This document shows positions 44,809 to 52,769 of a stretch of DNA of 64,000 nucleotides, piece after piece. The DNA comes from Nitrospinota bacterium (GTDB lineage: Bacteria; Nitrospinota_A; UBA7883; JACRLM01). Position numbers and translations under genes: made by a program. The DNA is taken from contig JACQXA010000004.1 of the NCBI GenBank assembly GCA_016208975.1, positions 1,427,015 to 1,491,014 of the forward strand, written 5' to 3'. Every line of letters starts with the position of its first letter. Position 1 is the first letter of the stretch. A model generated the notes under the pieces. It worked only from the letters and a program-made list of their open reading frames with translations. It made no database searches and had not been told where the DNA came from.

Positions 44809-44927
44809 AGGAACTTTTCGATTCGCGCGTCACGGGCGCTGGAGCATAACCCCCAGCGGCTCTTAACCGGTTGTATTTACAAAGATTGTCCTTGGGCGCG
44901 CCCAAGGGTTGCCCCTATCTTGCGTCC

Positions 44928-45074
44928 GGTGGTGTCTCAGTTTGAAAGTACAGGGGAGATTCTTCACTTACGCTCAGAATGACAATATAAAAGCCGTTGA
45001 TAACATTGTCATCCTGAGCGAAGCGCAAGCGAAGTGAAGGATCTGTCTATTGTTTGGGATTCAAACTGAGACAA
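44928..45074 (-). mobile_element. MITE-like palindromic element, copy 4 (right end decayed)
   Basis: The left end reads GGTGGTGTCTCAGTTTGA and the core matches copies 2 and 3. The right end stops at TCAAACTGAGACA and the last bases do not match the inverted repeat. No direct repeat is visible, so the right border has been lost or changed. It lies in the 320-base gap between the DUF4911-like gene and yceD. Confidence 0.8.
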
Positions 45075-45132
45075 CGCTTCAAAAGCGCAATTTCCGCGCG
45101 GGCCTGTGGTGGTTTAGCCATAATATATTTGT

Positions 45133-45690
45133 ATGGAAGAAGGCAGGATTTCCCCGCTCATCCTCAAAGTGGCCGATGTGCCCGAGGAGGGGTTGGATGA
45201 ACAGTGGACGCTGACCACGGAAGACTTTTCCGTGGATACGCACCCCCTGCCGGTGAAAGGCGCTGTGTCTCTGGCCGGGCGGGTTTACCGCGACGGTAAA
45301 ACGGTGTATTTCTCCGGCGAGGTTGAAGGCGATCTGGGGCTGGAATGCTCCAGGTGTCTCAAAGAGTTCCCGCTCCATTTAAAGGAAGCGGTGACGGCCG
45401 TGTTCATGCCAAAGGCGGACCTGGCGGCGGAAGCCGGGCTGGAAGAGGTGGAGCTTAGCGGCGAAGACCTGGACGTCCAGCTGTACGCCGGGGACGATAT
45501 AGACCTTTATCCGCCGGTGCGGGACCAGCTGGCGCTTTCGGCGCCGATGAAACCGCTTTGCGCGGAGGATTGCAAGGGGCTGTGCCCCACATGCGGGGCG
45601 GACTTGAACGAGGCCCCGTGCGGTTGCGAGGCCCGGGAGGCGGACAACAGGTTCGCCGCCCTGAAGAAACTGTTTAATAAAAACGACTGA
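45133..45690 (+). CDS. yceD: YceD/DUF177 family protein
   Basis: The 185-residue protein has the YceD pattern: a cysteine pair in LECSRCLKEFPLHL, then DLYPPVRDQLALSAPMKPLC and a C-terminal cysteine group (CKGLCPTCGADLNEAPCGC). It is encoded directly before rpmF, as in many bacteria. The family is linked to 23S rRNA accumulation and ribosome assembly. The start ATG at 45133 has no strong ribosome site. Confidence 0.88.
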   Translation: MEEGRISPLILKVADVPEEGLDEQWTLTTEDFSVDTHPLPVKGAVSLAGRVYRDGKTVYFSGEVEGDLGLECSRCLKEFPLHLKEAVTAVFMPKADLAAEAGLEEVELSGEDLDVQLYAGDDIDLYPPVRDQLALSAPMKPLCAEDCKGLCPTCGADLNEAPCGCEAREADNRFAALKKLFNKND

Positions 45691-45725
45691 CGCGTTTATT
45701 TTTGTTTTAGGAGGATTTTAAAGCC

Positions 45726-45908
45726 ATGCCGGTTCCGAAGAAAAAAACCACCCGCGGTAAGCGGGGTCAGCGCAGGTCCCACGACAGGATCAACGCTCCT
45801 TCTTTTTCCGCCTGCCCCAATTGCGGCGCCGCCAGACAGCCCCACAGGGTATGCCAGGTTTGCGGCCACTACGCCGAAGCGCAGGTGCTGGAAGCTGAAG
45901 AGGCATAG
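45726..45908 (+). CDS. rpmF: 50S ribosomal protein L32
   Basis: The 60-residue protein starts MPVPKKKTTRGKRGQRRSHD and has four zinc-ligand cysteines, CPNC and CQVC (residues 30-33 and 43-46), so it is the zinc-binding form of L32. AGGAGG lies 8 bases upstream. It sits between yceD and plsX in the classic order. Confidence 0.95.
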   Translation: MPVPKKKTTRGKRGQRRSHDRINAPSFSACPNCGAARQPHRVCQVCGHYAEAQVLEAEEA

Positions 45909-45963
45909 GGCTTTGGGCTTTATGGCCCTTACGGTCTTGTCATGAGGGCTTCCGGGAATTAAG

Positions 45964-47136
45964 GTGGCAGAGCAGGATAGTTTTCGCAAAGGCGGTTCCG
46001 CCGATGGACATGGCTCCGTTCGCATAGCCATAGACGCAATGGGGGGGGACTACGCCCCCGGCGTAAACATAGACGGCGTAATCCAGGCCGTTGAATCCAT
46101 AGACGACGTAAAGATAATCCTGGTGGGGGATGAGAATGTGATCCGCGCCGAGATGTACAAGCGCTCGTTCTCCCATCCGGCGGTGTCCATCCGCCACGCC
46201 GATGAAGTCATTCTTATGGACGACGCCCCGGCCGTGGCCCTGCGGAAAAAAAGAAACTCGTCTATCCATGTGGGCATACGCATGGTGCGCGAGGGCCAGG
46301 CCGACGCTTTCGTGTCCGCCGGGAACACAGGCGGGGTGATGGCGGTGGCGGCGGTTTTGCTGGGAACCGTGGAGGGTATAGACCGGGCGGCCATAGCCAT
46401 ACAGCTCCCCACCCAAACCGGGCACACGGTGCTTCTGGACGCCGGGGCCAACGTGGCTTGCAAAGCCATGCATCTATACCAGTTCGGCATCATGGGCTCC
46501 ATATACGCCCAGTACGCGCTGGGGGACAGCCGCCCGAAAGTGGGCCTGCTATCCATCGGCGAAGAAGACGTGAAGGGGAACGATACCACCCGCGAGGCGT
46601 TCGACATGCTCCAGCGCTCCACCCTCAATTTCGTGGGGAACACCGAGGCGAAGCTCCTTTACCGGGGCGTGGCCGACGTGGTGGTGTGCGACGGGTTCAC
46701 CGGGAACATCGCGCTGAAGATATCCGAATCGGTTGCGGAGATGATAACTGTCTTCCTAAAGCAGACTTTCGCTTTGAACTGGCGCTCCAAGCTTTCGTAC
46801 CTTCTGCTGAAACCCTATCTTGAAAAAATGAAAAAGCGGATAGACCACGCCGAGATTGGGGGCGCTCCCCTGTTGGGCATAAACGGGGCGGTGTTCATAT
46901 CCCACGGCTCTTCATGCCCCAGGGCCATAAGAAGCGCCATAATGGCGGCCAAACGGTTTGTGTCTGGCGACGTGAACGGACACATCCGCGAGAGCCTCAT
47001 GCAGAACACCCACATCCTGGATCCGCGCAAGCTTAAGGCCGGCGAGCCGGAAGAAAAACCGGGCATATGGGAGCAGGTCAGGCGGAAGATGGGCATATCC
47101 AAAACCGGCGGGCACGAATCCCAGGAGAACCCGTGA
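45964..47136 (+). CDS. plsX: phosphate acyltransferase PlsX
   Basis: The 390-residue enzyme has the PlsX start VRIAIDAMGGDYAPGVNIDG (near residue 19), SAGNTGGVMAVA, LLDAGANVACKAMHLYQFG, NFVGNTEAKLLYRGVADVVV and HGSSCPRAIRSAI. It converts acyl-ACP to acyl phosphate, the substrate of PlsY (9318-9965). The GTG start at 45964 leaves an 18-residue extension before the usual start, so a later start is possible. FabH follows with a 4-base overlap. Confidence 0.93.
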   Translation: MAEQDSFRKGGSADGHGSVRIAIDAMGGDYAPGVNIDGVIQAVESIDDVKIILVGDENVIRAEMYKRSFSHPAVSIRHADEVILMDDAPAVALRKKRNSSIHVGIRMVREGQADAFVSAGNTGGVMAVAAVLLGTVEGIDRAAIAIQLPTQTGHTVLLDAGANVACKAMHLYQFGIMGSIYAQYALGDSRPKVGLLSIGEEDVKGNDTTREAFDMLQRSTLNFVGNTEAKLLYRGVADVVVCDGFTGNIALKISESVAEMITVFLKQTFALNWRSKLSYLLLKPYLEKMKKRIDHAEIGGAPLLGINGAVFISHGSSCPRAIRSAIMAAKRFVSGDVNGHIRESLMQNTHILDPRKLKAGEPEEKPGIWEQVRRKMGISKTGGHESQENP

Positions 47137-48122
47137 GCGGACAGGGGATTATGGCCAGGGTGGCCGGCCTGGGAATGAACGTGCCGGAGCGAATACTTTC
47201 CAACGCCGACCTTGAGAAGATGGTGGACACCACCGATGAGTGGATAATCACCCGCACCGGGATAAAAGAGCGCCGCATAGCCGACAATGGCGTTTCCGCC
47301 TCCCAGCTTGCGATCCCCGCCGCCCTGGAGGCGCTGGAGCGAGCCGGGGTGGCCCCGGCCCAGCTGGACATGATAATCTGCGCCACCTCCACTCCGGACA
47401 TGATGTTCCCCTCCACCGCCTGTTTCATACAGAACGGCATAGGCGCCAGGGGTTGCGCCGCGTTCGACCTTCTGGCGGCCTGCTCGGGGTTTGTTTACGG
47501 GCTTACAGTCGCCGACAAGTTCATAAAAAGCGGCGCCGCGAAAAACATACTCCTCGTCTCCAGCGAGATTTTCTCCCATATAGTGGACTGGAAAGACAGA
47601 AGCACCTGCGTGCTGTTCGGCGATGGCGCCGCCGCGGCGGTGATAACCGCTGGCAACGGCCCCTCGGGCGTGATGGATTCCCGCATATTCGCCGACGGCT
47701 CCTATGGCGACCTTCTTTACGCCGGAGTGGGCTCGGCCAATCCGGCCCATGCGTTGTACAAGGACGGCGCCACCCAGTTTGTGAAAATGAAAGGGAACAA
47801 CCTTTTCAAGATAGCCGTAACCCTCATGGCCGACGTTTGCAGGAGCATTTTGGCGGACAACGGGCTTACCGCCGAAGACGTTTCCATAGTGATACCCCAC
47901 CAGGCCAATGTGCGCATCATAAACGCCGTCGCCAAGGCGCTGGGGATGCCGGAAGAGAAATTGTTCGTGAACGTCCAGAAGTACGGGAACACCTCGGCGG
48001 TCACGGTGCCCCTGGCCATGTACGAGGCGCAAAAGGAAGGCAGGCTCCGCGAGGGGGACCTGGTTCTGCTGGTTGCTTTCGGCGGCGGCCTTACCTGGGG
48101 CGCCTCGCTTCTCCGCTGGTAA
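47133..48122 (+). CDS. fabH: beta-ketoacyl-ACP synthase III
   Basis: The 329-residue enzyme starts fatty-acid synthesis by joining acetyl-CoA with malonyl-ACP. The catalytic triad is C117 (DLLAACSGFVYGL), H256 (VIPHQANVRI) and N286 (YGNTSA). GGGLTWGASLL is the family end. I used the GTG at 47133, which overlaps the plsX stop and has AGGAG at five bases; ATG 47151 gives a more usual N-terminus and is also possible. Confidence 0.94.
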   Translation: MSGQGIMARVAGLGMNVPERILSNADLEKMVDTTDEWIITRTGIKERRIADNGVSASQLAIPAALEALERAGVAPAQLDMIICATSTPDMMFPSTACFIQNGIGARGCAAFDLLAACSGFVYGLTVADKFIKSGAAKNILLVSSEIFSHIVDWKDRSTCVLFGDGAAAAVITAGNGPSGVMDSRIFADGSYGDLLYAGVGSANPAHALYKDGATQFVKMKGNNLFKIAVTLMADVCRSILADNGLTAEDVSIVIPHQANVRIINAVAKALGMPEEKLFVNVQKYGNTSAVTVPLAMYEAQKEGRLREGDLVLLVAFGGGLTWGASLLRW

Positions 48123-48270
48123 GAGGGTTTAACTTGATCCGGCCCGGCAAAACCGTTTGATTTTGGCGGGATCGGCCTTACAATATCAGAGCGTTGGGCT
48201 TAAGGGTTTTGCGCCCCGCTTTGCGCCGCTTGCGTGACTTGAAAAGCTTATAGTTCATAGGGGTTTTTAT

Positions 48271-48999
48271 ATGCGCGATCCTCACGAGAAAGAAGCCATA
48301 CTGGAGCTTAGTTTCTACCGCGATTGGGTGGCCAAACGCGAAAAGGCCATTGAAAGGGATAAAAAGAAAGCCACCTTCTTTATAACGATCTCGCGGGAGT
48401 TCGGTTGTGAGGGGTTCGAGCTGGCCGAAAAACTGGTGGAAAAGATCAACGCCAAAGGCGGCGCCCAATGGACGCTTTTCACCCGCAGAATGATCGAAGA
48501 AGCCTGCGCCACCGAGACCATGGAAGCTAAAGACGTCCACGAGATCTCCGAGAAACGCTGGTCGTTCAAGGACTGGTTTGTGGACGCGCTGGTGCCGAAA
48601 TATCTGCAATCCCACTCTTCCGTGGTGTTCCAGCGGATGAGGAACATGATTTTAAACCTTGTGGACAAAGGCAACTGCATTATTCTCGGGGCCGGGTCGC
48701 AAATACTCACCCAGAACCTGGATCCCAAAAAGTTCCACGGTATCCACATAAGGATAGTGGCCTCGTTCAACTGGCGGCTCCAACGCACGGAGGAGCTTTT
48801 CAAGGTGAGCCGGGGCGAGGCGGAAAACCTCCTGCGCTCCAGACAAGACGCGCGCGACAAGTTCATCGCCGATTTCACGGGCCTGGGCGCCGGGGACCAG
48901 TCGCTATACCATGTCATATTCAACAACGCCAGAAACAATCCGGACACCATGGCGGACCTGATCTTCGAGTACATGCGCCTCAACGGGATGCTCGAGTAA
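48271..48999 (+). CDS. cytidylate kinase-like family protein
   Basis: The 242-residue protein has the start of the cytidylate-kinase-like family, TFFITISREFGCEGFELAEK (about 31-50), in place of a classic P-loop, and an arginine-rich lid (LRSRQDARDKFIADFTG). DKGNCIILGAGSQILTQNLD fits the nucleotide-kinase core. The expected GKS/GKT is absent, so activity is uncertain. About 150 bases of non-coding DNA separate it from fabH. Confidence 0.75.
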   Translation: MRDPHEKEAILELSFYRDWVAKREKAIERDKKKATFFITISREFGCEGFELAEKLVEKINAKGGAQWTLFTRRMIEEACATETMEAKDVHEISEKRWSFKDWFVDALVPKYLQSHSSVVFQRMRNMILNLVDKGNCIILGAGSQILTQNLDPKKFHGIHIRIVASFNWRLQRTEELFKVSRGEAENLLRSRQDARDKFIADFTGLGAGDQSLYHVIFNNARNNPDTMADLIFEYMRLNGMLE

Positions 49000-49183
49000 G
49001 GCGTATCGGGTTTTATAATGGCGGGCGGCTCGCTGGGCCTCCCGCTTTTTTATTTCCATTCTTGTTATTTTTTACCGCCCGGGTGGCTGAAAATAAGCTA
49101 AGTCGTGGTAAATTAATCCCATGGAAAAAACCACGCGGTTTATTATCCACCTTTCGCCGGCCAGTATGGAGAGGTGATCGTCC

Positions 49184-50341
49184 ATGGCCGGTGAGATTAC
49201 TTCCATAAAAATCCTTCTGGTGGACAACCCCACCGAGATCCGCAACATGCGCGAGGCCTTGAGGGAAGCGGGGTTCGGCAACGTGTCGGAGATGACCACC
49301 GGCCTCCAGGTGCTCACGGAAATCAAGAAAAACCCGCCGGAGCTTGTAATAGTAAGTTTCATACTCCCCCAGTATTCCGGGATGCAAGTGTTCAAATCCA
49401 TGCGGGCGGACAAAGCCTTGTCGCAAATAAAATTCATCATGGTCACCCCCAAGGTAAACCGCCGGGAGCTGGACGAAATAAAAACCCAGGGGGTGGAGCA
49501 TATCCTGTCGCGCCCGTTCGAATCGGTCCAGCTTAGGGACATGATTTACACAGCCTTCGGCATGGAGGCGGCCGATGTGAAAGCCGAGGGGGCAAAGGCG
49601 CACGGTGAAGGGTTGTCGCTCTTCGCCTCGGGCAGTTTCGAGGAGGCGCTCAAGATGTTCCGCGCCGCGTCGGACGCCTATCCGGACGCGGAGCATTTTT
49701 TCATGCAGGGGCGTTGCTACCTGGAAATGAATATGTACGACCTGGCCATCGCCGCCTTTCAGAACGTGATAGAGCGGGACCGTCACCACCGTGATGTGGA
49801 TCACATGTTGGGCGTGGCCCTGCAAAAGAAAAAGGATTACAACGCCTCCATCCAGGCGCTGGAGCGGGCGGCGCGAAAGGAGAGCGCCAAAGCCCAAACC
49901 CACCTGGAACTGGGCAAGAGCTACCTGGGCGCGGACATGGTGGAGAAAGCGGACACCTCGTTCGCCACCGCCGTGACAATGGAGCCCCAGAATGTCGAGC
50001 ACCGTACGGAGATAGGCAACGCCTACCTGGATAAAGGGCTTTATGAGAAGGCGGAGTCGGCTTTCGGCGCGGCGCTGGCGATAAATCCGGAGAACATCCC
50101 CCTCTACAACCGCATGGCCATTGCCCTTCGCAAGCAGGGGAAATTCATGGAAGCCATTAACATCTACGTTAAAGCCTTAAACGTTGCGCCGGACGACGAG
50201 GGGCTTTATTACAACCTGGCCCGCGCCCTGTTCGAGTCGGGCCAGAAAGACAAGGCCATAAAGGCGCTAGACAAGGCGCTGGCGCTGGACGGGGAGTTCA
50301 AGGAGGCGAAACAGCTAAGGGAGGAATATTCGAAGCTGTAA
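49184..50341 (+). CDS. pseudo-receiver domain fused to a TPR array
   Basis: The 385-residue protein begins with a receiver fold (residues 7-125) in which the phosphoacceptor position is serine (VIVSFILPQYSGMQVF, S58) and the conserved lysine is arginine (ILSRPFESV). It should not be phosphorylated in the usual way. About seven tetratricopeptide repeats follow (130-385), ending NLARALFESGQKDKAIKALD. The last repeats resemble those of the protein at 57088-57843, including LARA-ESG-KAL-F-EAK. It probably works as a scaffold. A GAGGTGAT ribosome site precedes the ATG. Confidence 0.82.
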   Translation: MAGEITSIKILLVDNPTEIRNMREALREAGFGNVSEMTTGLQVLTEIKKNPPELVIVSFILPQYSGMQVFKSMRADKALSQIKFIMVTPKVNRRELDEIKTQGVEHILSRPFESVQLRDMIYTAFGMEAADVKAEGAKAHGEGLSLFASGSFEEALKMFRAASDAYPDAEHFFMQGRCYLEMNMYDLAIAAFQNVIERDRHHRDVDHMLGVALQKKKDYNASIQALERAARKESAKAQTHLELGKSYLGADMVEKADTSFATAVTMEPQNVEHRTEIGNAYLDKGLYEKAESAFGAALAINPENIPLYNRMAIALRKQGKFMEAINIYVKALNVAPDDEGLYYNLARALFESGQKDKAIKALDKALALDGEFKEAKQLREEYSKL

Positions 50342-50417
50342 ACATCGCCCCTTTCTTCCAGCCCCTCTTGTTTACGCTACTTCTTAATAAACGATGCATC
50401 AAGGCCACAAACCCAAA

Positions 50418-50568
50418 GGTGGTGTCTCAGTTTGGATCTCAAATAATGGACGGATCCTTCACTTCGCTTGCGCTTCGCTCAGGATGACAATGTTATCAAG
50501 GGCTTTTATATTGCCATTCTGAGCGTAAGTGAAGAATCTCCCCTGTACTTTCAAACTGAGACACTACC
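50418..50568 (+). mobile_element. MITE-like palindromic element, copy 5
   Basis: This 151-bp element starts GGTGGTGTCTCAGTTTGG and ends TCAAACTGAGACACTACC. It is bordered by the perfect 8-bp direct repeat AACCCAAA (50410-50417 and 50569-50576). Orientation is the same as copy 1. It fills most of the gap between the pseudo-receiver gene and the operator region of the Fic gene. Confidence 0.9.
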
Positions 50569-50604
50569 AACCCAAACCTTTCTCAAGTTTAATTATAGAT
50601 TTCA

Positions 50605-50636
50605 ATAGTTAAAGAAAGGCCATTTTCTTTAACTAT
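50605..50636. promoter_or_regulatory. operator-like perfect inverted repeat 1 upstream of the Fic gene
   Basis: ATAGTTAAAGAAA is followed after GGCCAT by its exact reverse complement, giving 13-bp arms around a 6-base centre. The half-site contains TTAAAGA, which recurs in the next two sites. The centre is 40 bases from the centre of repeat 2, about four helical turns. Confidence 0.75.
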
Positions 50637-50639
50637 GGC

Positions 50640-50669
50640 TTGACATAATTAAAGATATGCCATTATCTT
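50640..50669 (+). promoter_or_regulatory. sigma-70-type promoter of the Fic gene, overlapped by inverted repeat 2
   Basis: A perfect -35 box TTGACA (50640-50645) is followed after 18 bases by TATCTT (50664-50669). The promoter lies inside inverted repeat 2, so a protein bound there would block polymerase. The predicted start is about 25 bases before the ATG at 50703. Confidence 0.6.
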
Positions 50670-50678
50670 TAATTATGT
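50643..50678. promoter_or_regulatory. operator-like perfect inverted repeat 2
   Basis: ACATAATTAAAGATA and its exact reverse complement flank TGCCAT, giving 15-bp arms. The same TTAAAGA core and the same 6-base centre length as in repeat 1 point to one dimeric binding protein. Confidence 0.75.
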
Positions 50679-50681
50679 TTT

Positions 50682-50695
50682 TCTTTAATTAAAGA
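50682..50695. promoter_or_regulatory. third, shorter palindrome TCTTTAATTAAAGA
   Basis: This 14-bp perfect palindrome repeats the TTAAAGA half-site with no central spacer and ends 7 bases before the Fic start codon, over the expected leader and ribosome site. Confidence 0.6.
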
Positions 50696-50702
50696 GACTA
50701 GC

Positions 50703-51827
50703 ATGGAAAAATTTAAAGCTGGCGTATTCAGACAGCAGTATGAATATAAAAGCTTTTCACCAAACTTCATAAATAAACCATTTGCCTGGTTCGATCCGGA
50801 GATAAATGTACTACTAGAAGAGGCGATGAGGCTAATTGGTGAACTGAACGCCTACTCGCAACTTGTGCCGGACGTGGATTTCTTCATTCGTATGCATGTG
50901 ATGAAGGAAGCTACCGCTTCCAGCAGGATTGAAGGAACGAGGACAGGAATAGAAGAGGCCTTTCTGCCGGAAATGGATGTAAATCCGGAAAGAAAAGATG
51001 ACTGGCGTGAGGTTCATAACTATACCAAGGCGATGAATTATGCCATAGGGCAACTCCAGGATTTACCGCTCTCAATGAGGGTGCTAAAGAGCGCTCACAA
51101 CATTCTCTTGGATAACGTCAGGGGTGGGCATAAACTTCCTGGGGAAATCAGGGCCAGTCAGAACTGGATTGGCGGAGCCACCCTTAAGGATGCGTTTTTT
51201 ATCCCGCCCCAACATTCCGAAGTGCCCGGCCTTTTGGGTGACTTGGAAAAATTCTGGCATAACGGCAATCTTGGCATCCCGCACCTTATCAAGAACGCCA
51301 TCAGCCACTACCAATTTGAAACCATACATCCGTTTCTGGACGGCAATGGCCGCATCGGCAGATTATTAATAACCATGTATTTGATGGACAAAAAGATCCT
51401 TTCCAAGCCTACGCTGTACATATCAGACTTTTTCGACCGCAACCGGGGCGCCTATTATGATTCGCTCACTGTTGTCAGGGCTTCCAACGACATTGAGCAG
51501 TGGGTCAGATTCTTTCTTGCAGGAGTGGCCGAGACAGCGAAAAAGGGAAAATCCTCGTTAGAAAAAATCATCGATCTCAGGCGGCGGGTGGAGTCGGAAA
51601 TTCTGACCCTCGGAAAGAGGGCCAAGCTTGCCGCCAGTTTGCTTGAATTATTATATTATCAGCCAGTCATCAACGCCGCGGATGTTGGGAGAAAGCTTGG
51701 CGTTTCCGCGCCAACCGCTCATCAGATTATCCGTGTTTTTTGCGAAAGAGGCGTCTTGGTGGAAATAACCGGGTTCAAAAAAAACCGGCTCTTTGCTTTC
51801 AGGGAATATATAAGCATATTTATATAA
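50703..51827 (+). CDS. Fic-domain protein with N-terminal inhibitory motif and C-terminal winged helix
   Basis: The 374-residue protein has the N-terminal Fic-like cap with the self-inhibitory motif SxxxEG (S73-SRI-E77-G78) and the core [12 protein letters not shown] starting at H209, complete for AMP transfer. The C-terminal part (about 305-374) reads like a winged-helix DNA-binding domain ([32 protein letters not shown]). Enzymes of this layout AMPylate target proteins and are held in check by the inhibitory glutamate. The winged helix and the inverted repeats at its own promoter suggest autoregulation. The gene is more AT-rich at its 5' side than the neighbours. No separate antitoxin gene is seen. 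Confidence 0.9.
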   Translation: MEKFKAGVFRQQYEYKSFSPNFINKPFAWFDPEINVLLEEAMRLIGELNAYSQLVPDVDFFIRMHVMKEATASSRIEGTRTGIEEAFLPEMDVNPERKDDWREVHNYTKAMNYAIGQLQDLPLSMRVLKSAHNILLDNVRGGHKLPGEIRASQNWIGGATLKDAFFIPPQHSEVPGLLGDLEKFWHNGNLGIPHLIKNAISHYQFETIHPFLDGNGRIGRLLITMYLMDKKILSKPTLYISDFFDRNRGAYYDSLTVVRASNDIEQWVRFFLAGVAETAKKGKSSLEKIIDLRRRVESEILTLGKRAKLAASLLELLYYQPVINAADVGRKLGVSAPTAHQIIRVFCERGVLVEITGFKKNRLFAFREYISIFI

Positions 51828-51874
51828 TTCAAGCGGGGCCCGCCTGCAAATAATGGGGCCCTGTGCCTTGCCTG

Positions 51875-52735
51875 TCACGGCCTTACTGTCTCGTTCATGC
51901 TTCCGGTCCTGTACCCCTTGATATCCACCGCCACGTATTTAAACCCTATCTTCCGGAACTCGGCGTAGATGGTTTCAGCGGTCTGCGGCTGTAACGCCAG
52001 GCTCGCCTCCTGGGGGGCAAGCTCCAGCCTGGCCACGTCACCGTGGGCGCGCACACGCAATTGGGTGAATCCCAGGCCCCGCAAAAAATCCTCGGCCCGC
52101 TCAACCATCCCCAGTTTTTCAAAAGTTATGGTGGTCCCGTAAGGGAACCGGGAGGCCAGGCAGGCGAATGATGGTTTGTTCCACGTGGGCAGGCCCATGT
52201 TTCTGGAGAGTATGCGGATATCCTGTTTCGTAAACCCGGTTTCCTGGAGCAGGCTGAGCACGCCGCTCTCCCGGGCCGCCTGGGCGCCTGGGCGGTGGTC
52301 TTTTAAGTCGTCTGCGTTGGCTCCATCCAAAACCATAGCCAAACCCTGATCCCGCGCCATGGCCGAAAGCTTTCCAAAAAGCTCCCCCTTGCAGAAGTAA
52401 CAGCGGTTGACGGGATTCTGGGCGAATCCCTCTATCTCCAGCTCCTCAGACTCTATCACCACATGCCGCGCACCGATAAGCTTGGCGATGCTCACCGCCT
52501 CGTCCAGCTCCCGTTTCGGATAGGTGGATGACCGCGCGGTGACCGCCATGGTTTTTTCAATGCCAAGGGTATCGAAAGCCACCTTTAAAAGAAAAGAGCT
52601 GTCCACACCGCCGGAAAACGCTATCAGCGCCGAGCCTAGCGAAGCCAGCCGCTTTTTCAGCTCCACAAGTTTTTGCCGGGCCGGTTCGGCTATGGCCGTA
52701 TCTTCAGACATGGAACCAGAAATATTTTCGCTCAT
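51875..52735 (-). CDS. larE: ATP-dependent sacrificial sulfur transferase LarE
   Basis: The 286-residue protein has the PP-loop SGGVDSSFLLK (from residue 41). It also has the LarE cysteine segments NRCYFCKGELFGKL and KPSFACLASRFPYGT, the latter with the cysteine that gives up sulfur in Lactiplantibacillus LarE. It builds the nickel-pincer cofactor by converting carboxylates to thiocarboxylates. The partners LarB and LarC and the racemase are not in this window. A TATAAT box ends only six bases before the ATG, so the transcript may lack a leader. Confidence 0.85.
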   Translation of the reverse strand: MSENISGSMSEDTAIAEPARQKLVELKKRLASLGSALIAFSGGVDSSFLLKVAFDTLGIEKTMAVTARSSTYPKRELDEAVSIAKLIGARHVVIESEELEIEGFAQNPVNRCYFCKGELFGKLSAMARDQGLAMVLDGANADDLKDHRPGAQAARESGVLSLLQETGFTKQDIRILSRNMGLPTWNKPSFACLASRFPYGTTITFEKLGMVERAEDFLRGLGFTQLRVRAHGDVARLELAPQEASLALQPQTAETIYAEFRKIGFKYVAVDIKGYRTGSMNETVRP

Positions 52736-52769
52736 GTTTAAATTATATCCGAAGGGAGGGATTGGCGCC

